Below, in pieces: positions 23,287-31,497 of a DNA stretch of 36,226 nt (within the stretch, counting starts at the first letter, position 1; the number at the start of each line of letters is the position of its first letter). Location: assembly GCA_049613665.1 (NCBI GenBank), contig JBMZCV010000030.1:1-36226 (forward strand), given 5' to 3'. Under the pieces are notes generated by a model that saw only the letters and a list, made by a program, of their open reading frames with translations, was not told where the DNA came from and searched no databases. The translations under genes were made by a program, and so were the position numbers. Origin of the DNA: JBMZCV01 sp049613665. Its GTDB lineage: Bacteria > Bacteroidota > Bacteroidia > Chitinophagales > UBA2359.

Positions 23287-23989
23287 AATTAGAAGAAACA
23301 GTAGAAAAAAAACGATAGAAAAGCTAAAAAGACCTATTAACATTCGAAAATACAAGCATTTTTTTTTAATTGTGTGTGAAGATACCAAAACAGAACCTAC
23401 TTATTTTGAGCAATTTAAAGCTTTTTTTCCTCCAAATACTTTGCATCTCGAAATGGTAGGCACAGGCAAAAGCCCTTTAGGTGTTGTGCAAGCTTGCATT
23501 ACTGAGCGACATAGATTGAAAGTCGAAACTAGAAAAGAAATTGATTTTGTATGGGCGGTGTTTGACAAAGATGATGCAGATAAAAATAATACAAAATCAG
23601 CAAAATTTGAAGCTGCTTTTGCTCTCGCCAAACAAGAACATATCCATATTGCATATAGTAATGAAGTATTTGAGTTGTGGCTGTTGTTGCATTTGAGAAA
23701 TATTGATATGAAAGAACCTATTCCTCGAAGACAAATATATGAGATGCTGGCTGAAAAAGTACGAAAGCCAGGCACAAAATACGAAAATTTCATTTATGAG
23801 CATGGAAAAAGCAATATCATCGCTGTGATTGCAGCTATTGGCAACGAAAAAAAAGCAATTGAGCGAGCAGAAAAATTATTGGAATATCACGAAAATAAAC
23901 CGCCTTTAAAAACAAATCCTTCTACTTTGGTGCATATTTTGGTAAAAGAATTGAGGGCGTGGATTGTTTTTTATAATTGGAAAGCATAA
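23270..23989 (+). CDS. RloB-family TOPRIM-like protein, AbiLii type
   Basis: 239 residues from MAKRGK, whose ATG lies inside the ATPase gene (17-nt overlap). The basic start (MAKRGKIRRNSRKKTIEKLK) is usual for RloB. Motifs: FLIVCEDTKTEPTYFEQF with E37 (most relatives read CEGEKTEP; here CED), VWAVFDKDD with D99/D101, and SNEVFELWLLLHL (130-142). These form the TOPRIM-like active site of the family, thought to cut nucleic acid during abortive infection. No gene follows on this strand; the nested repeat element B begins 43 nt downstream. Confidence 0.85.
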   Translation: MAKRGKIRRNSRKKTIEKLKRPINIRKYKHFFLIVCEDTKTEPTYFEQFKAFFPPNTLHLEMVGTGKSPLGVVQACITERHRLKVETRKEIDFVWAVFDKDDADKNNTKSAKFEAAFALAKQEHIHIAYSNEVFELWLLLHLRNIDMKEPIPRRQIYEMLAEKVRKPGTKYENFIYEHGKSNIIAVIAAIGNEKKAIERAEKLLEYHENKPPLKTNPSTLVHILVKELRAWIVFYNWKA

Positions 23990-24031
23990 ATGCCAAGCAT
24001 GATTTATTTATTATAAAATTTGTTTAAGTTA

Positions 24032-24276
24032 CTAATACATTCAGCTATTCTCGCTTTGAAATAAAGTAAATATTATAAAAAAATATTTACTCATTTTCCT
24101 GTGTCAGCAATTAGTTTTTAAGGCTTTTTTTTATCAAAAGTTTAAACATACTATTTTTTTTAGGCTAAGGAGACCAATAATTCCTATTTTTATGGCCTTT
24201 TGAACTGAAAAATAGTATGTTTTCCTTATCAAAAAAAGTTTCTTTTGTTTAACCGAGAATAGCTGTAATGTATTAG
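24032..24276. repeat. nested inverted-repeat element, copy B of the ACATACTATTTTT family
   Basis: The outer inverted repeat is CTAATACATTCAGCTATTCT (24032-24051, continuing CG) against 24254-24276, 22 of 23 positions alike with one indel. Inside it, 24131-24233 is the conserved core in reverse orientation to copy A, with inner ends AAACATACTATTTTT and AAAAATAGTATGTTTTCC. The outer repeat shares nothing with that of copy A. It lies directly behind the RloAB operon. Confidence 0.8.
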
Positions 24277-24351
24277 ACCTTATTTACAAAAAAAGGATAT
24301 ATTGAGCATTCATACATAAAGGCAGTTTATTTTTAATATTTCGCTAAAGCA

Positions 24352-24392
24352 AAAAAAGGACAAAATGTAATTGATACATTTTGTCCTTTTTT
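24352..24392. terminator. bidirectional terminator
   Basis: Perfect 18-bp stem AAAAAAGGACAAAATGTA / TACATTTTGTCCTTTTTT with a 5-nt loop, 19 nt past the stop of the thioredoxin-fold gene on the minus strand. Confidence 0.88.
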
Positions 24393-24411
24393 GTTTTTTC
24401 GCAATTGCCTT

Positions 24412-25074
24412 TTATCGAAAATCCGAAAAATTGGTATTAGGTACTTTTGGTTTATTTTTTTTCAAAGTTTTAAAAAACGCCTCTTTTGTCAAATAGCTCG
24501 AAACTCGTCCTATTTCCTGTCCATTATGGTCGAGAAATACAAAAGCAGGTAAATTTTCTACTTTAAAATTCTCAGCAATTTCTTTTTCTTTTTCTGTATC
24601 TACTTTATAAGCAATATAATTTTCTTTGATATATGCTGCAACTTCCTCATTGGCCAAGCTTTCTCTATCCATTTGCTTGCAAGGTCTGCACCAATCAGCA
24701 TAAAAATCAAGTATAATAGGTTTTTTTTCTATTTTAGCTTTATTTTCTAAGCTTTTCCAAGAGCCTTTATGAAAATATGATAAGCGGTCTTTCACCAAAG
24801 CATCATCTAAAACCATTTCTCTTACGTCAATAGCTCCCTCACTTGCACCTAGCTCGTCTTCTTTTTCAAGAAAAATAACGCCTTCTTTCATTTTTTTAGA
24901 TGATTTCTTGAGCTTTTTTCTCTTTTTATCATCTTCAGCATCAGCTTTTTCAAATTGTCCTCTTGCACTTCGAGCATCTTTTAGTAAAGAACTCTGAGCA
25001 ATAGCACTATTTTGCATAAAGAAAAAGCTAAAACAAAATGAAACTATCAATAAATTAGCTGTTTTTTTTTTCAT
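24412..25074 (-). CDS. periplasmic thioredoxin-fold protein
   Basis: 220 residues. Signal peptide (hydrophobic ~8-26, ending SAIAQ), then a charged coiled region ~32-70 (KDARSARGQFEKADAEDDKK, RKKLKKSSKKMKEG). The thioredoxin domain occupies ~105-210 with the active site DFYADWCRPCKQMD (C129/C132) and the cis-proline loop VENLPAFVFLD. The DsbD-C-terminal or TlpA-like WCRPCK motif suggests a disulfide reductase or isomerase in the periplasm. Its partner is unknown. Terminated at 24352-24392. Confidence 0.85.
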   Translation of the reverse strand: MKKKTANLLIVSFCFSFFFMQNSAIAQSSLLKDARSARGQFEKADAEDDKKRKKLKKSSKKMKEGVIFLEKEDELGASEGAIDVREMVLDDALVKDRLSYFHKGSWKSLENKAKIEKKPIILDFYADWCRPCKQMDRESLANEEVAAYIKENYIAYKVDTEKEKEIAENFKVENLPAFVFLDHNGQEIGRVSSYLTKEAFFKTLKKNKPKVPNTNFSDFR

Positions 25075-25266
25075 TACATTTTTTTTTCGTTGAAATCAGT
25101 AAAACCTCTTAGAAACTGTTTAGATTTTGATATTGCAAAAGTTATTTTTTTTAAGCCAAAGTACAAAACTTAAACCATCTCTTAAAAAGACCTTTTTTTA
25201 TAAGTATTAAGATACAAAATTGAAAGGTAAGTTTAATATTCAAAACGATATTTCTTTAGCAGGCAT

Positions 25267-25301
25267 AAAAAAGCCTTCAATTATTACTAATTGAAGGCTT
25301 T
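25267..25301 (-). terminator. terminator of the 25331 gene
   Basis: Stem AAAGCCTTCAATTA / TAATTGAAGGCTTT with a 4-nt loop; the run of A at 25267-25272 becomes a U tract on the minus strand. Confidence 0.85.
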
Positions 25302-25330
25302 GTATTATAATATATTGTAGATATTACTTC

Positions 25331-26287
25331 TTAGAAGTTTACACCTAAAGCTCTTAAAGTTTCAGTATTCAAATTGCCAATAGGTAAGCCATTGTCTTTT
25401 TGATATTGAGTTAAAGCTTGCTTAGTGCGTGGTCCCATTTGGTTATCCATTGAACCTGGGTCATATCCTCTAGCTTTTAAAGCTTGTTGTACTTCGATAA
25501 CTTTAGCAGGAGTTACTTTACTTTCGCAAAGAACCTCTACCCAGTCAGTAAATCCACCTGTTCTAACTAATTTTTGAGTAGAGATAGTGCTATATTCAGC
25601 AGGAATTTCTACTTCACGAGTTGTAGCAGGAGTTTGTAATACTTGCTTAGTAATTGTTCTGTACTCAGCAGGAATTTCATTTGGTTGCGTGCTTGCTGGT
25701 GTTTGAATAACAGCTTTTGTAATCGTTTTGTACTCAGCAGGAATTGGAGTCTCACGAGTGCTTGCAGGTGTGCGTAATACTTGCTTAGTTACAGTTTTGT
25801 ATTGAGCAGGTACTTCAGTCAAACACCAAACTTTACACTTATCAGGATCTTCGCTCAAACAGTTTCTGTCTGCTCTACCTTTTACCCATTTTGTGCTAGC
25901 AGGAGAAATTAATACTTGCTCTGTTACAGTTTCATATACAGGTGGTACATAGTCTAAACGTGAGCTAGCTTCTTTCACTAACATTTCTTCAGATACAGAA
26001 GAGAAAGTAGCAGGTACAACTCTTAGTACTTGATAACCTTCTTTTACTAAAATTTGCTCATCTACTGTAGAGTAAGATGCTGGTACAACTTCTATACGAG
26101 AAGAAGCTTCTTTTAATAAAACTTGCTCAGTAACTGTTTCGTACTGATCTGGGATAAGACATTTTGCGTAGCATTTCCCTGCTACTGCGTTAGGTGGTAA
26201 GTCTGCTTGTGCAGCAGCGTTGTTGGTTGCAAACAAACAGATAGCGACTGATGCCGCACCAAAAAATAATTGTTTAATGTTTCTCAT
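25331..26287 (-). CDS. secreted 22-residue-repeat protein with peptidoglycan-binding domain (paralogue 1)
   Basis: 318 residues. Signal peptide (to about AAAQ), then a conserved ADLPPNAVAGKCYAKCLIPD start with a CxxxC pair. About eight degenerate ~23-residue repeats follow, of the form VPAxYxTVTxQVLxKEASSR (IPDQYETVTEQVLLKEASSR, VPASYSTVDEQILVKEG, VPAQYKTVTKQVLRTPASTR, IPAEYKTITKAVIQTPAST). They are broken after the fourth by a Cys-containing insert, WVKGRADRNCLSEDPDKCKV. The C-terminal ~60 residues are a peptidoglycan-binding type 1 domain (VIEVQQALKARGYDPG, MGPRTKQALTQYQKDNGLP). Probably a periplasmic or outer-membrane envelope protein tethered to the wall; function unknown. Confidence 0.8.
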   Translation of the reverse strand: MRNIKQLFFGAASVAICLFATNNAAAQADLPPNAVAGKCYAKCLIPDQYETVTEQVLLKEASSRIEVVPASYSTVDEQILVKEGYQVLRVVPATFSSVSEEMLVKEASSRLDYVPPVYETVTEQVLISPASTKWVKGRADRNCLSEDPDKCKVWCLTEVPAQYKTVTKQVLRTPASTRETPIPAEYKTITKAVIQTPASTQPNEIPAEYRTITKQVLQTPATTREVEIPAEYSTISTQKLVRTGGFTDWVEVLCESKVTPAKVIEVQQALKARGYDPGSMDNQMGPRTKQALTQYQKDNGLPIGNLNTETLRALGVNF

Positions 26288-26335
26288 AATTATACATTTT
26301 GTTCATTGAGGCGTAAAATTAGCATTTTTTTTTGA

Positions 26336-26368
26336 AAAAAAGCCCTCTGAAGTTTTTTTGTTCAGAGG
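26336..26368 (-). terminator. terminator of the 26413 gene
   Basis: Stem CCTCTGAA (26344-26351) / TTCAGAGG (26361-26368) with a U tract on the minus strand (A run at 26335-26341). Confidence 0.75.
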
Positions 26369-26412
26369 AATTTATATAAACTAAAATAACTTTATATATA
26401 ACTCACTTTCTG

Positions 26413-27366
26413 TTAGTGTGTTACACCTAAAGCTCGTAGAGTTTCAATATTAATATTTCCTGTAGGAAGTCCGTTGTCGTTTTGAAATTTACCCAAAGCT
26501 TCTTTTGTGCGTGGCCCCATAACATTGTCAATCGGCCCTGGCTCATACCCCTTAACACGCAAAGCTTGTTGTATCTCAACAACTTTAGCAGAGGTCATTT
26601 TCGCTTCACACAATACTTCTACCCAGTCAGTAAATCCGCCTGTTCTAACCAACTTTTGAGTAGTTACAGTGCTATATTCAGCAGGAATTTCTACTTCACG
26701 AGTGGTAGCTGGCGTACGCAATACTTGCTTTCTTACATTTCTATATTCAGCAGGAACTTCACGCTCACGCGTGCTTGCAGGACTTTGAACAACAGCTTTT
26801 GTGATTGTTTTATATTCAGCAGGAATTGGAGTCTCACGAGTGCTTGCAGGTGAGCGTAATACTTGCTTAGTTACAGTTTTGTATTGAGCAGGTATTTCAG
26901 TCAAACACCAAACTTTACACTTGTCTGGGTCTTCACTCAAACAGTTTCTGTCTGCTCTACCTTTTACCCATTTTGTGCTGGCAGGAGAGATTAACACTTG
27001 CTCTGTTACAGTTTCATATACAGGTGGTACATAGTCTAAACGTGAACTAGCTTCCTTTACCAACATTTCTTCTGATACAGAAGTGAAAGTAGCAGGTACA
27101 ATTTCTAATACACGATAGCCTTCTTTTACAAGAATTTGTTCATCAACAGTTTCGTAAGCGGCAGGAACAACTTCAATGCGTGAAGATGCTTCTTTTAATA
27201 GGATTTGTTCAGTAACTGTTTCGTACTCGTCTGGAATCAAACATTTAGCATAACATTTGCCAGCAACAGCATTAGGTGGCAGGTCGGCTTGTGCATAAGC
27301 AGCACCGCTCCATGCTACCATTGCTAAACAGCCCATTGAGAAAAGTAAGTTTTTAAAACTTTTCAT
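26413..27366 (-). CDS. secreted 22-residue-repeat protein with peptidoglycan-binding domain (paralogue 2)
   Basis: 317 residues, a tandem paralogue of the 25331 gene with the same order of parts: signal peptide (to AYAQ), the identical ADLPPNAVAGKCYAKCLIPD block, eight VPAxYxTV repeats, the identical WVKGRADRNCLSEDPDKCKV insert and a peptidoglycan-binding end (VVEIQQALRVKGYEPGPIDN, MGPRTKEALGKFQNDNGLP). Most differences lie in the signal peptide, repeats 6-7 and the C-terminal domain. Each paralogue has its own terminator, so they are separate transcription units. The long upstream gap shows no exact TAnnTTTG box on the minus strand. Confidence 0.8.
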   Translation of the reverse strand: MKSFKNLLFSMGCLAMVAWSGAAYAQADLPPNAVAGKCYAKCLIPDEYETVTEQILLKEASSRIEVVPAAYETVDEQILVKEGYRVLEIVPATFTSVSEEMLVKEASSRLDYVPPVYETVTEQVLISPASTKWVKGRADRNCLSEDPDKCKVWCLTEIPAQYKTVTKQVLRSPASTRETPIPAEYKTITKAVVQSPASTREREVPAEYRNVRKQVLRTPATTREVEIPAEYSTVTTQKLVRTGGFTDWVEVLCEAKMTSAKVVEIQQALRVKGYEPGPIDNVMGPRTKEALGKFQNDNGLPTGNINIETLRALGVTH

Positions 27367-27935
27367 AAATAATTACAGTTTAAAATTTGTTAAACAATAA
27401 TAGCTATTTCTACAAAATTTTGTTTTATAATAGTTGTATGGTGTAAAAATACATAATTCTGACATTTTACCCAAATACTAACTGTGTTTTTTTTCTTAAA
27501 ATGACACTTCTAAGCTTCCTTTATCAAATTTCTAAATTGTTATGCAAATAACAAAAACTAAACATAGATTTTAGTGTTTTTTAATTCAATAAAACAAGAT
27601 TTTATTATGACACTTTTAATATATTTAGATGCAAATATACGCAAGCAATTTGATAAAAAAAGGAGTTTATAAACATATTTTTGAAAAACTTGACTATTCA
27701 CAACATTTTCTTATCAAAAGATTGAAGATTTGTGTTTTAATTATGTGTTAAAAGGAACACATTAAAACATAATGCACTATTATATACATAACCAACTTTA
27801 TGATGGCATAAACAATTAATTATGATAGTTTCTTATAATGATAGATGTGACGTAAAATCAGATTATTTACTTTGGTAGTCAGATATGATAGGTTTTGTAC
27901 TTAGCTGTAAGTAGGAATAATTTACAAAAAAAAAG
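27367..27935. other. intergenic, no gene seen
   Basis: AT-rich upstream region of the 26413 gene, ending at the SRP RNA. No ORF, repeat or strong hairpin was recognised. Confidence 0.45.
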
Positions 27936-28032
27936 TGGCGAGCAACTCACATCGCACTGCTACAACCGTTTACCCTTGCTACGATCAAGTCCTGGGGGAT
28001 TCAACAGGAGCTAGTCGTGTGAGACTCGCCAT
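27936..28032 (-). ncRNA. ffs: signal recognition particle RNA, small bacterial type
   Basis: Minus-strand transcript of about 97 nt. Its ends pair (GGCGAG-TCTCACA with TGTGAGTTGCTCGCC). The apical Ffh-binding region carries the Bacteroidota-style stretches GAATCCCCCAGGAC, GTAGCAAGGGTAA and CGGTTGTAGCAGTGCGATG. A run of nine U follows the closing stem and acts as terminator. The RNA binds Ffh for co-translational targeting to the membrane. It has its own promoter just upstream. The exact ends are estimated from the pairing. Confidence 0.88.
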
Positions 28033-28035
28033 TGG

Positions 28036-28066
28036 CAAAGATAGAGTCTATTTTTTTTTTTACCAA
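28036..28066 (-). promoter_or_regulatory. promoter of the SRP RNA
   Basis: Minus strand: TTTGG (TTG at plus 28064-28066), 20-nt spacer, TATCTTTG (plus 28036-28043). The -7 box ends 4 nt before the estimated 5' end of the RNA, as expected. Confidence 0.8.
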
Positions 28067-28214
28067 ATTTAATTGCATTTTTTTCGTTTTTTTTGAAAAA
28101 AAAATTTCAATTATCTTTATTATTGATTTCCATACCATTAAAATCAGAAAATGATAAATCTTATTTTTAAAGAACTATGTTTGTTTTTATTATGCTATAA
28201 TAAAACTTTGTGCC

Positions 28215-28285
28215 TAAAGTGTCAAGTGTTAATCAGTAAACAGCCAATTCGTTGCTAACGCATTGATAATCAAGGTGTTAGCTTC
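28215..28285 (+). repeat. dispersed ~70 bp intergenic repeat, copy R5
   Basis: TAAAGTGTCAAGTGTTAATC at the start, then TTCGTTGCTAACGCATTGAT and AATCAAGGTGTTAGCTTC. The TTGATAATCAA palindrome of the second half is perfect. Confidence 0.75.
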
Positions 28286-29100
28286 AACGAAATGTAACCT
28301 TTTTTTATTTACATACTTATATACACTAAAATTTAAGGCATCAATACAAGTCATTCTATTAACTAAATAGTGCTTAACATTTTAATGCCCAAAATTAAAT
28401 TAGGATACAAAACTTTTTTATGACACGATATAAATATATAAAGTCACAAAAAACAAATAGTTTTTTTTACTTGTTGTCATAATATTTAAATAAGTATCTT
28501 CAAAGAACTTTTTTAGTGCATAATTACAATATCCACTAACTAAAGATAGGTTTATAGCCAACATCATTTAACTATCAGAATGTCAGTTTCAGTCTAAGAC
28601 CTACCTTTTTTCAACACAACTATTATATAACTTTAGTAACACTCAAAAATATATACTTCAAATTGCAACATTATTTTTTTGCTACTACTTAGCTATTTTT
28701 AATTTATTTTTTTTCAACCTTCATATATCTATCATGTAACATTATTTAATATTTACATTTATATATCTCGGTTGATTTTCTAGTTATTTTTTTTTAGAAC
28801 AAACAAAAAATTAAAGCTTTTTATCAAAATAACACTTCATTAAAAAATACTTATATTTTTCAAATAGCTGAAAAATAGTGTTTTTTTTCTGCTAAAAATG
28901 CTTGTTTTATTAAAGTAGCAGTATCTATTTTTTTAATAAAGTCAAAATAAAAACTATACATAACTAAAAAACAGACAACGCTTAACTTATTTTTTTTATT
29001 ACACATTATTTATCAAATTATACATACAACATTATTATTTTAAATTATTGTATTTACATTTGTTTATTCATTTAACCTAAATGCGAATTGTATGCCAAGA
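28286..29100. other. intergenic, no gene seen apart from repeat R6
   Basis: About 800 bp, strongly AT-rich with long T runs. It contains the short repeat copy R6 (28338-28383) and no ORF, tRNA or promoter I can support. Confidence 0.45.
28338..28383 (-). repeat. dispersed intergenic repeat, short copy R6
   Basis: Minus-strand reading: AATGTTAAGCACTATTTAGT, then TAATAGAATGACTTGT, close to R3 (GTTAAGCATTATTTAAT, AATAGAATGATTTGTGC). It lacks the GCTAAC part and is truncated after TTGAT. It is inverted relative to R5, 52 bp away. Confidence 0.6.
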
Positions 29101-29229
29101 TAGCAAAATCAAAAAAAGCTTGCATATTTTATATTACTTTTTAATACTCAAAAATAAGCTTGTGTTCACTAGCTTTCTTGGTATTATGTAAGCAAACAAA
29201 AGGTATGCCAGCTTTTTTTGATTTTGCTA
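29101..29229. repeat. 129 bp element with 26-bp terminal inverted repeats
   Basis: TAGCAAAATCAAAAAAAGCT (29101-29120) is a perfect inverted copy of 29210-29229, and pairing continues six bases inward with one mismatch (TGCATA / TATGCC). The 77-nt interior has no ORF. It lies 37 nt after the YdjM-like gene on the minus strand and may act as a structured terminator or be a small transposable element (MITE). Confidence 0.7.
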
Positions 29230-29266
29230 ATTTCTATTTGTCTAAATATTAGACCGTTTTTTTTGC

Positions 29267-30322
29267 TTATTTTCCTTTTATGCGTTGCCACAAAACCGCA
29301 AATGCTTTTTTTATGTCTGCATCTTCTGGCGGCCCTACTTTTTCTTCAAAATACATATCTCCATTTTTATCTTCATGCAAAATAAAGCTAAATATAAAGG
29401 AATCGCCAACTTCATAATCTGGCTCATTTTTTTTATTGGGTTCAAATAAATCATCTTTTCCAAAAATGAGATTATACAATTTTAAGCCTTCATCGTCTTG
29501 TCTTACTAAATAATAGCCTTGCGAAAACCAAATTAATCTATCTATGGCTCGGTCATCTTTCATATTTTCGATTAGAGAATCGTCTTTCTCAAAATATTCA
29601 AACTCAATATTTTTGTCTTTATCTAATATGGAATATAAACCCATGTAATAGCCATCTTTGGCTTCGACAACGCTATACCACAAAATGCTGTTGAGTGGTG
29701 TTGGAGCTGTCATAAATCTTTGGTGTTCTATTTTCTGGTTTTGCAAAGCATATTCAACAGCATTGTTTGCCATATTCTTGCTGAAAAGCGTGAAACACAC
29801 ATATAAGGTACTTAATCCGATGCCGAGATGATTCCAAAATGGCCGTCGAGCGTTTGTTTTTTTGTGAAACATCGCAATGAGTAAGCCCAAAAGTAGCGGT
29901 ACGGTGTAGAGTGGGTCAAGTATGAAAACATTGTTTAAGCCTACTCGATAATCGCTGAAAGGTAGGAATAATTGTGTGCCATAAACGGTGAAAGCATCAA
30001 TGATAGGGTGAGTAAACAAGCCTAGAAAAAATAGTAATGTCCAATCTCTAAAGGTTGTCGTGTTGTTTTCGTCTTTTTGATACCAGCGTGTGACGAGCCA
30101 CGCCAGCAAGGGGGCGACAACGAAAGCGAAAAAGAGGGAGTGTGAGATGCCTCTGTGAAAACTCAATCTGCCAACTTCGTCCATGAGCGGAAAGAAAATA
30201 ATGTCTAAATCGGGGATGGTGCCAGCCAAACCACCCCATAAAATGGCTTTGTTGCCTATTTTTTTGCCCAAAACGGCTTCGCCCATAGCAGCCCCTAGTG
30301 CAAATTGCGTTATCGAATCCAT
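29267..30322 (-). CDS. YdjM-like (DUF457) membrane-bound metal-dependent hydrolase
   Basis: 351 residues. N-terminal features of the family: MDSITQFALGAAMGEAVLGK, GLAGTIPDLD (32-40) and the metal-binding HRGISHS (56-62), later THPIIDAFTVYGTQLFLPFS. About five membrane helices lie between ~30 and ~185; the C-terminal ~165 residues are soluble, with a YYMGLYSIL / FEYFEKDDSL region. Relatives include E. coli YdjM, an SOS-regulated membrane protein; activity on phospholipid or peptidoglycan is only presumed. CAAAGTTA at 30362-30369 (TAACTTTG on the minus strand) fits a -7 box 40 nt upstream. Confidence 0.83.
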   Translation of the reverse strand: MDSITQFALGAAMGEAVLGKKIGNKAILWGGLAGTIPDLDIIFFPLMDEVGRLSFHRGISHSLFFAFVVAPLLAWLVTRWYQKDENNTTTFRDWTLLFFLGLFTHPIIDAFTVYGTQLFLPFSDYRVGLNNVFILDPLYTVPLLLGLLIAMFHKKTNARRPFWNHLGIGLSTLYVCFTLFSKNMANNAVEYALQNQKIEHQRFMTAPTPLNSILWYSVVEAKDGYYMGLYSILDKDKNIEFEYFEKDDSLIENMKDDRAIDRLIWFSQGYYLVRQDDEGLKLYNLIFGKDDLFEPNKKNEPDYEVGDSFIFSFILHEDKNGDMYFEEKVGPPEDADIKKAFAVLWQRIKGK

Positions 30323-30361
30323 GTTATTTTTTTGTGAAAAAAGAAAAACTATCTATTCTAA

Positions 30362-30369
30362 CAAAGTTA
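30362..30369 (-). promoter_or_regulatory. possible -7 box of the YdjM-like gene
   Basis: TAACTTTG on the minus strand matches TAnnTTTG; no TTG was found at the right spacing, so support is partial. Confidence 0.4.
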
Positions 30370-30532
30370 AAGGCCTTTTGGCTTACGAATTATGTTGTTT
30401 TTTTGTAAAGTTTGAAAAAATATATTTGTATGCTTGATTTTGCGAACCTTGTTTGCTCATAGATTGTAGTAATTTTGAGTGCTAATTTTTTCGTTTAGTC
30501 AAACATTAAAAATAAATTGCCCACTTGCGAAA

Positions 30533-30595
30533 ACTAACCTAATTTTCAATGCGTTAGCAAATCAAACAGGCTATATTAATTAGTGCTTGGCACTT
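30533..30595 (-). repeat. dispersed ~70 bp intergenic repeat, copy R1
   Basis: Minus-strand reading: TAAGTGCCAAGCACTAATTA at the start, then TTTGCTAACGCATTGAAAAT. The stem AGTGC-CAA-GCACT is perfect. It ends 15 nt before the mqnA start codon, on the opposite strand. Confidence 0.75.
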
Positions 30596-30609
30596 ATTTC
30601 AAATCAAGT

Positions 30610-31380
30610 ATGTCAAAAATCAAAGTATCGGCAGTTTCGTATCTCAACACAAAGCCTTTTTTGTTGGGTTTAGAAAAAACAGGTTTCATCAATCAAATTG
30701 ATTTGTCTTTGGATATTCCTTCGCAAACGGCTCACAAATTGCAAGAGCAAACCGTAGAACTTGCTCTTGTGCCTGTGGCGGTGTTGCCTTTTCTCGAAAA
30801 TTATGAGATTGTTACAGATTATTGTATCGGCACAAAAGGAAAAGTCAGAACGGTGGCTTTGTATAGTGCGTGTCCATTGTCAGAAATAAAAACGGTGTTG
30901 TTGGATTATCATTCTCGTACTTCTGTGCAGTTGGTGCAGTTTCTTTTTAGGGAATATTGGCGGCAGAAAGTGGATTTTGTGCCTGCTTATGAGGGTTTTG
31001 AGTATGATATTTCTGGCACGACTGCTGGTCTGATTATTGGCGACCGCACCATAAAGTGGGAAAAAAGATTGCCTTATGCCTATGATTTGGGCGAAATGTG
31101 GCTGAAACATACGAGTTTACCTTTTGTATTTGCTGCGTGGGTGGCTACTCGGCCGCTTCCTCCTCTTTTTTTGGAACAGTTGAATGAGGCTTTTCGCATC
31201 GGCATGAATAGTATGGACGAAGTGGTGGCTTTGCATGAAAATGTGTATGATGCGAGTTTCGATTTGAAATATTATTTGACGCAAAATATTTCGTTTGATT
31301 TAGATAGAGAGAAACGAAAGGGCTTGGAGTTGTTTTTGAAGTATATTAGGGCAAATGAGCTGATGAGGCATGATGTTTAG
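30610..31380 (+). CDS. mqnA: chorismate dehydratase, futalosine menaquinone pathway
   Basis: 256 residues from MSKIKVSAVS. MqnA removes water from chorismate to give 3-enolpyruvylbenzoate, the first step of the futalosine route to menaquinone. The periplasmic-binding-like fold shows VSAVSYLNTKPFLLGL (N-terminal substrate loop), VELALVPVAVLPF, DYCIGTKGKVRTVALYS, LDYHSRTSVQLVQFL, GLIIGDRTI and LGEMWLKHTSLPFVFAAWV, all typical. No other mqn gene is adjacent. The frame is open 27 nt further upstream (30583), but that would run into repeat R1. No exact promoter box was seen; R1 fills the leader. Confidence 0.93.
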   Translation: MSKIKVSAVSYLNTKPFLLGLEKTGFINQIDLSLDIPSQTAHKLQEQTVELALVPVAVLPFLENYEIVTDYCIGTKGKVRTVALYSACPLSEIKTVLLDYHSRTSVQLVQFLFREYWRQKVDFVPAYEGFEYDISGTTAGLIIGDRTIKWEKRLPYAYDLGEMWLKHTSLPFVFAAWVATRPLPPLFLEQLNEAFRIGMNSMDEVVALHENVYDASFDLKYYLTQNISFDLDREKRKGLELFLKYIRANELMRHDV

Positions 31381-31442
31381 CATAAAATATTTTTTCACAA
31401 AAAAGAATCAATCTTATTCACAAAATTTTAGATGGAAAATAA

Positions 31443-31480
31443 GGTGGCAGGCATTTTGAAAATGCCTGCCACCTCTTTTT
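31443..31480 (+). terminator. terminator of mqnA
   Basis: GGTGGCAGGCATTTT (31443-31457) and its exact complement (31459-31473) around one G, then TCTTTTT. It lies 62 nt after mqnA, between convergent genes; the minus strand has only a weak T tract. Confidence 0.85.
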
Positions 31481-31497
31481 ATCATTTTTTTTTCAGC

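Noticed and set aside
25331..27366. Possible CRISPR-like periodic repeats
   Set aside because: The period of about 69 bp is coding (23-residue protein repeats) with conserved reading frame; spacers and repeat sizes do not fit CRISPR.
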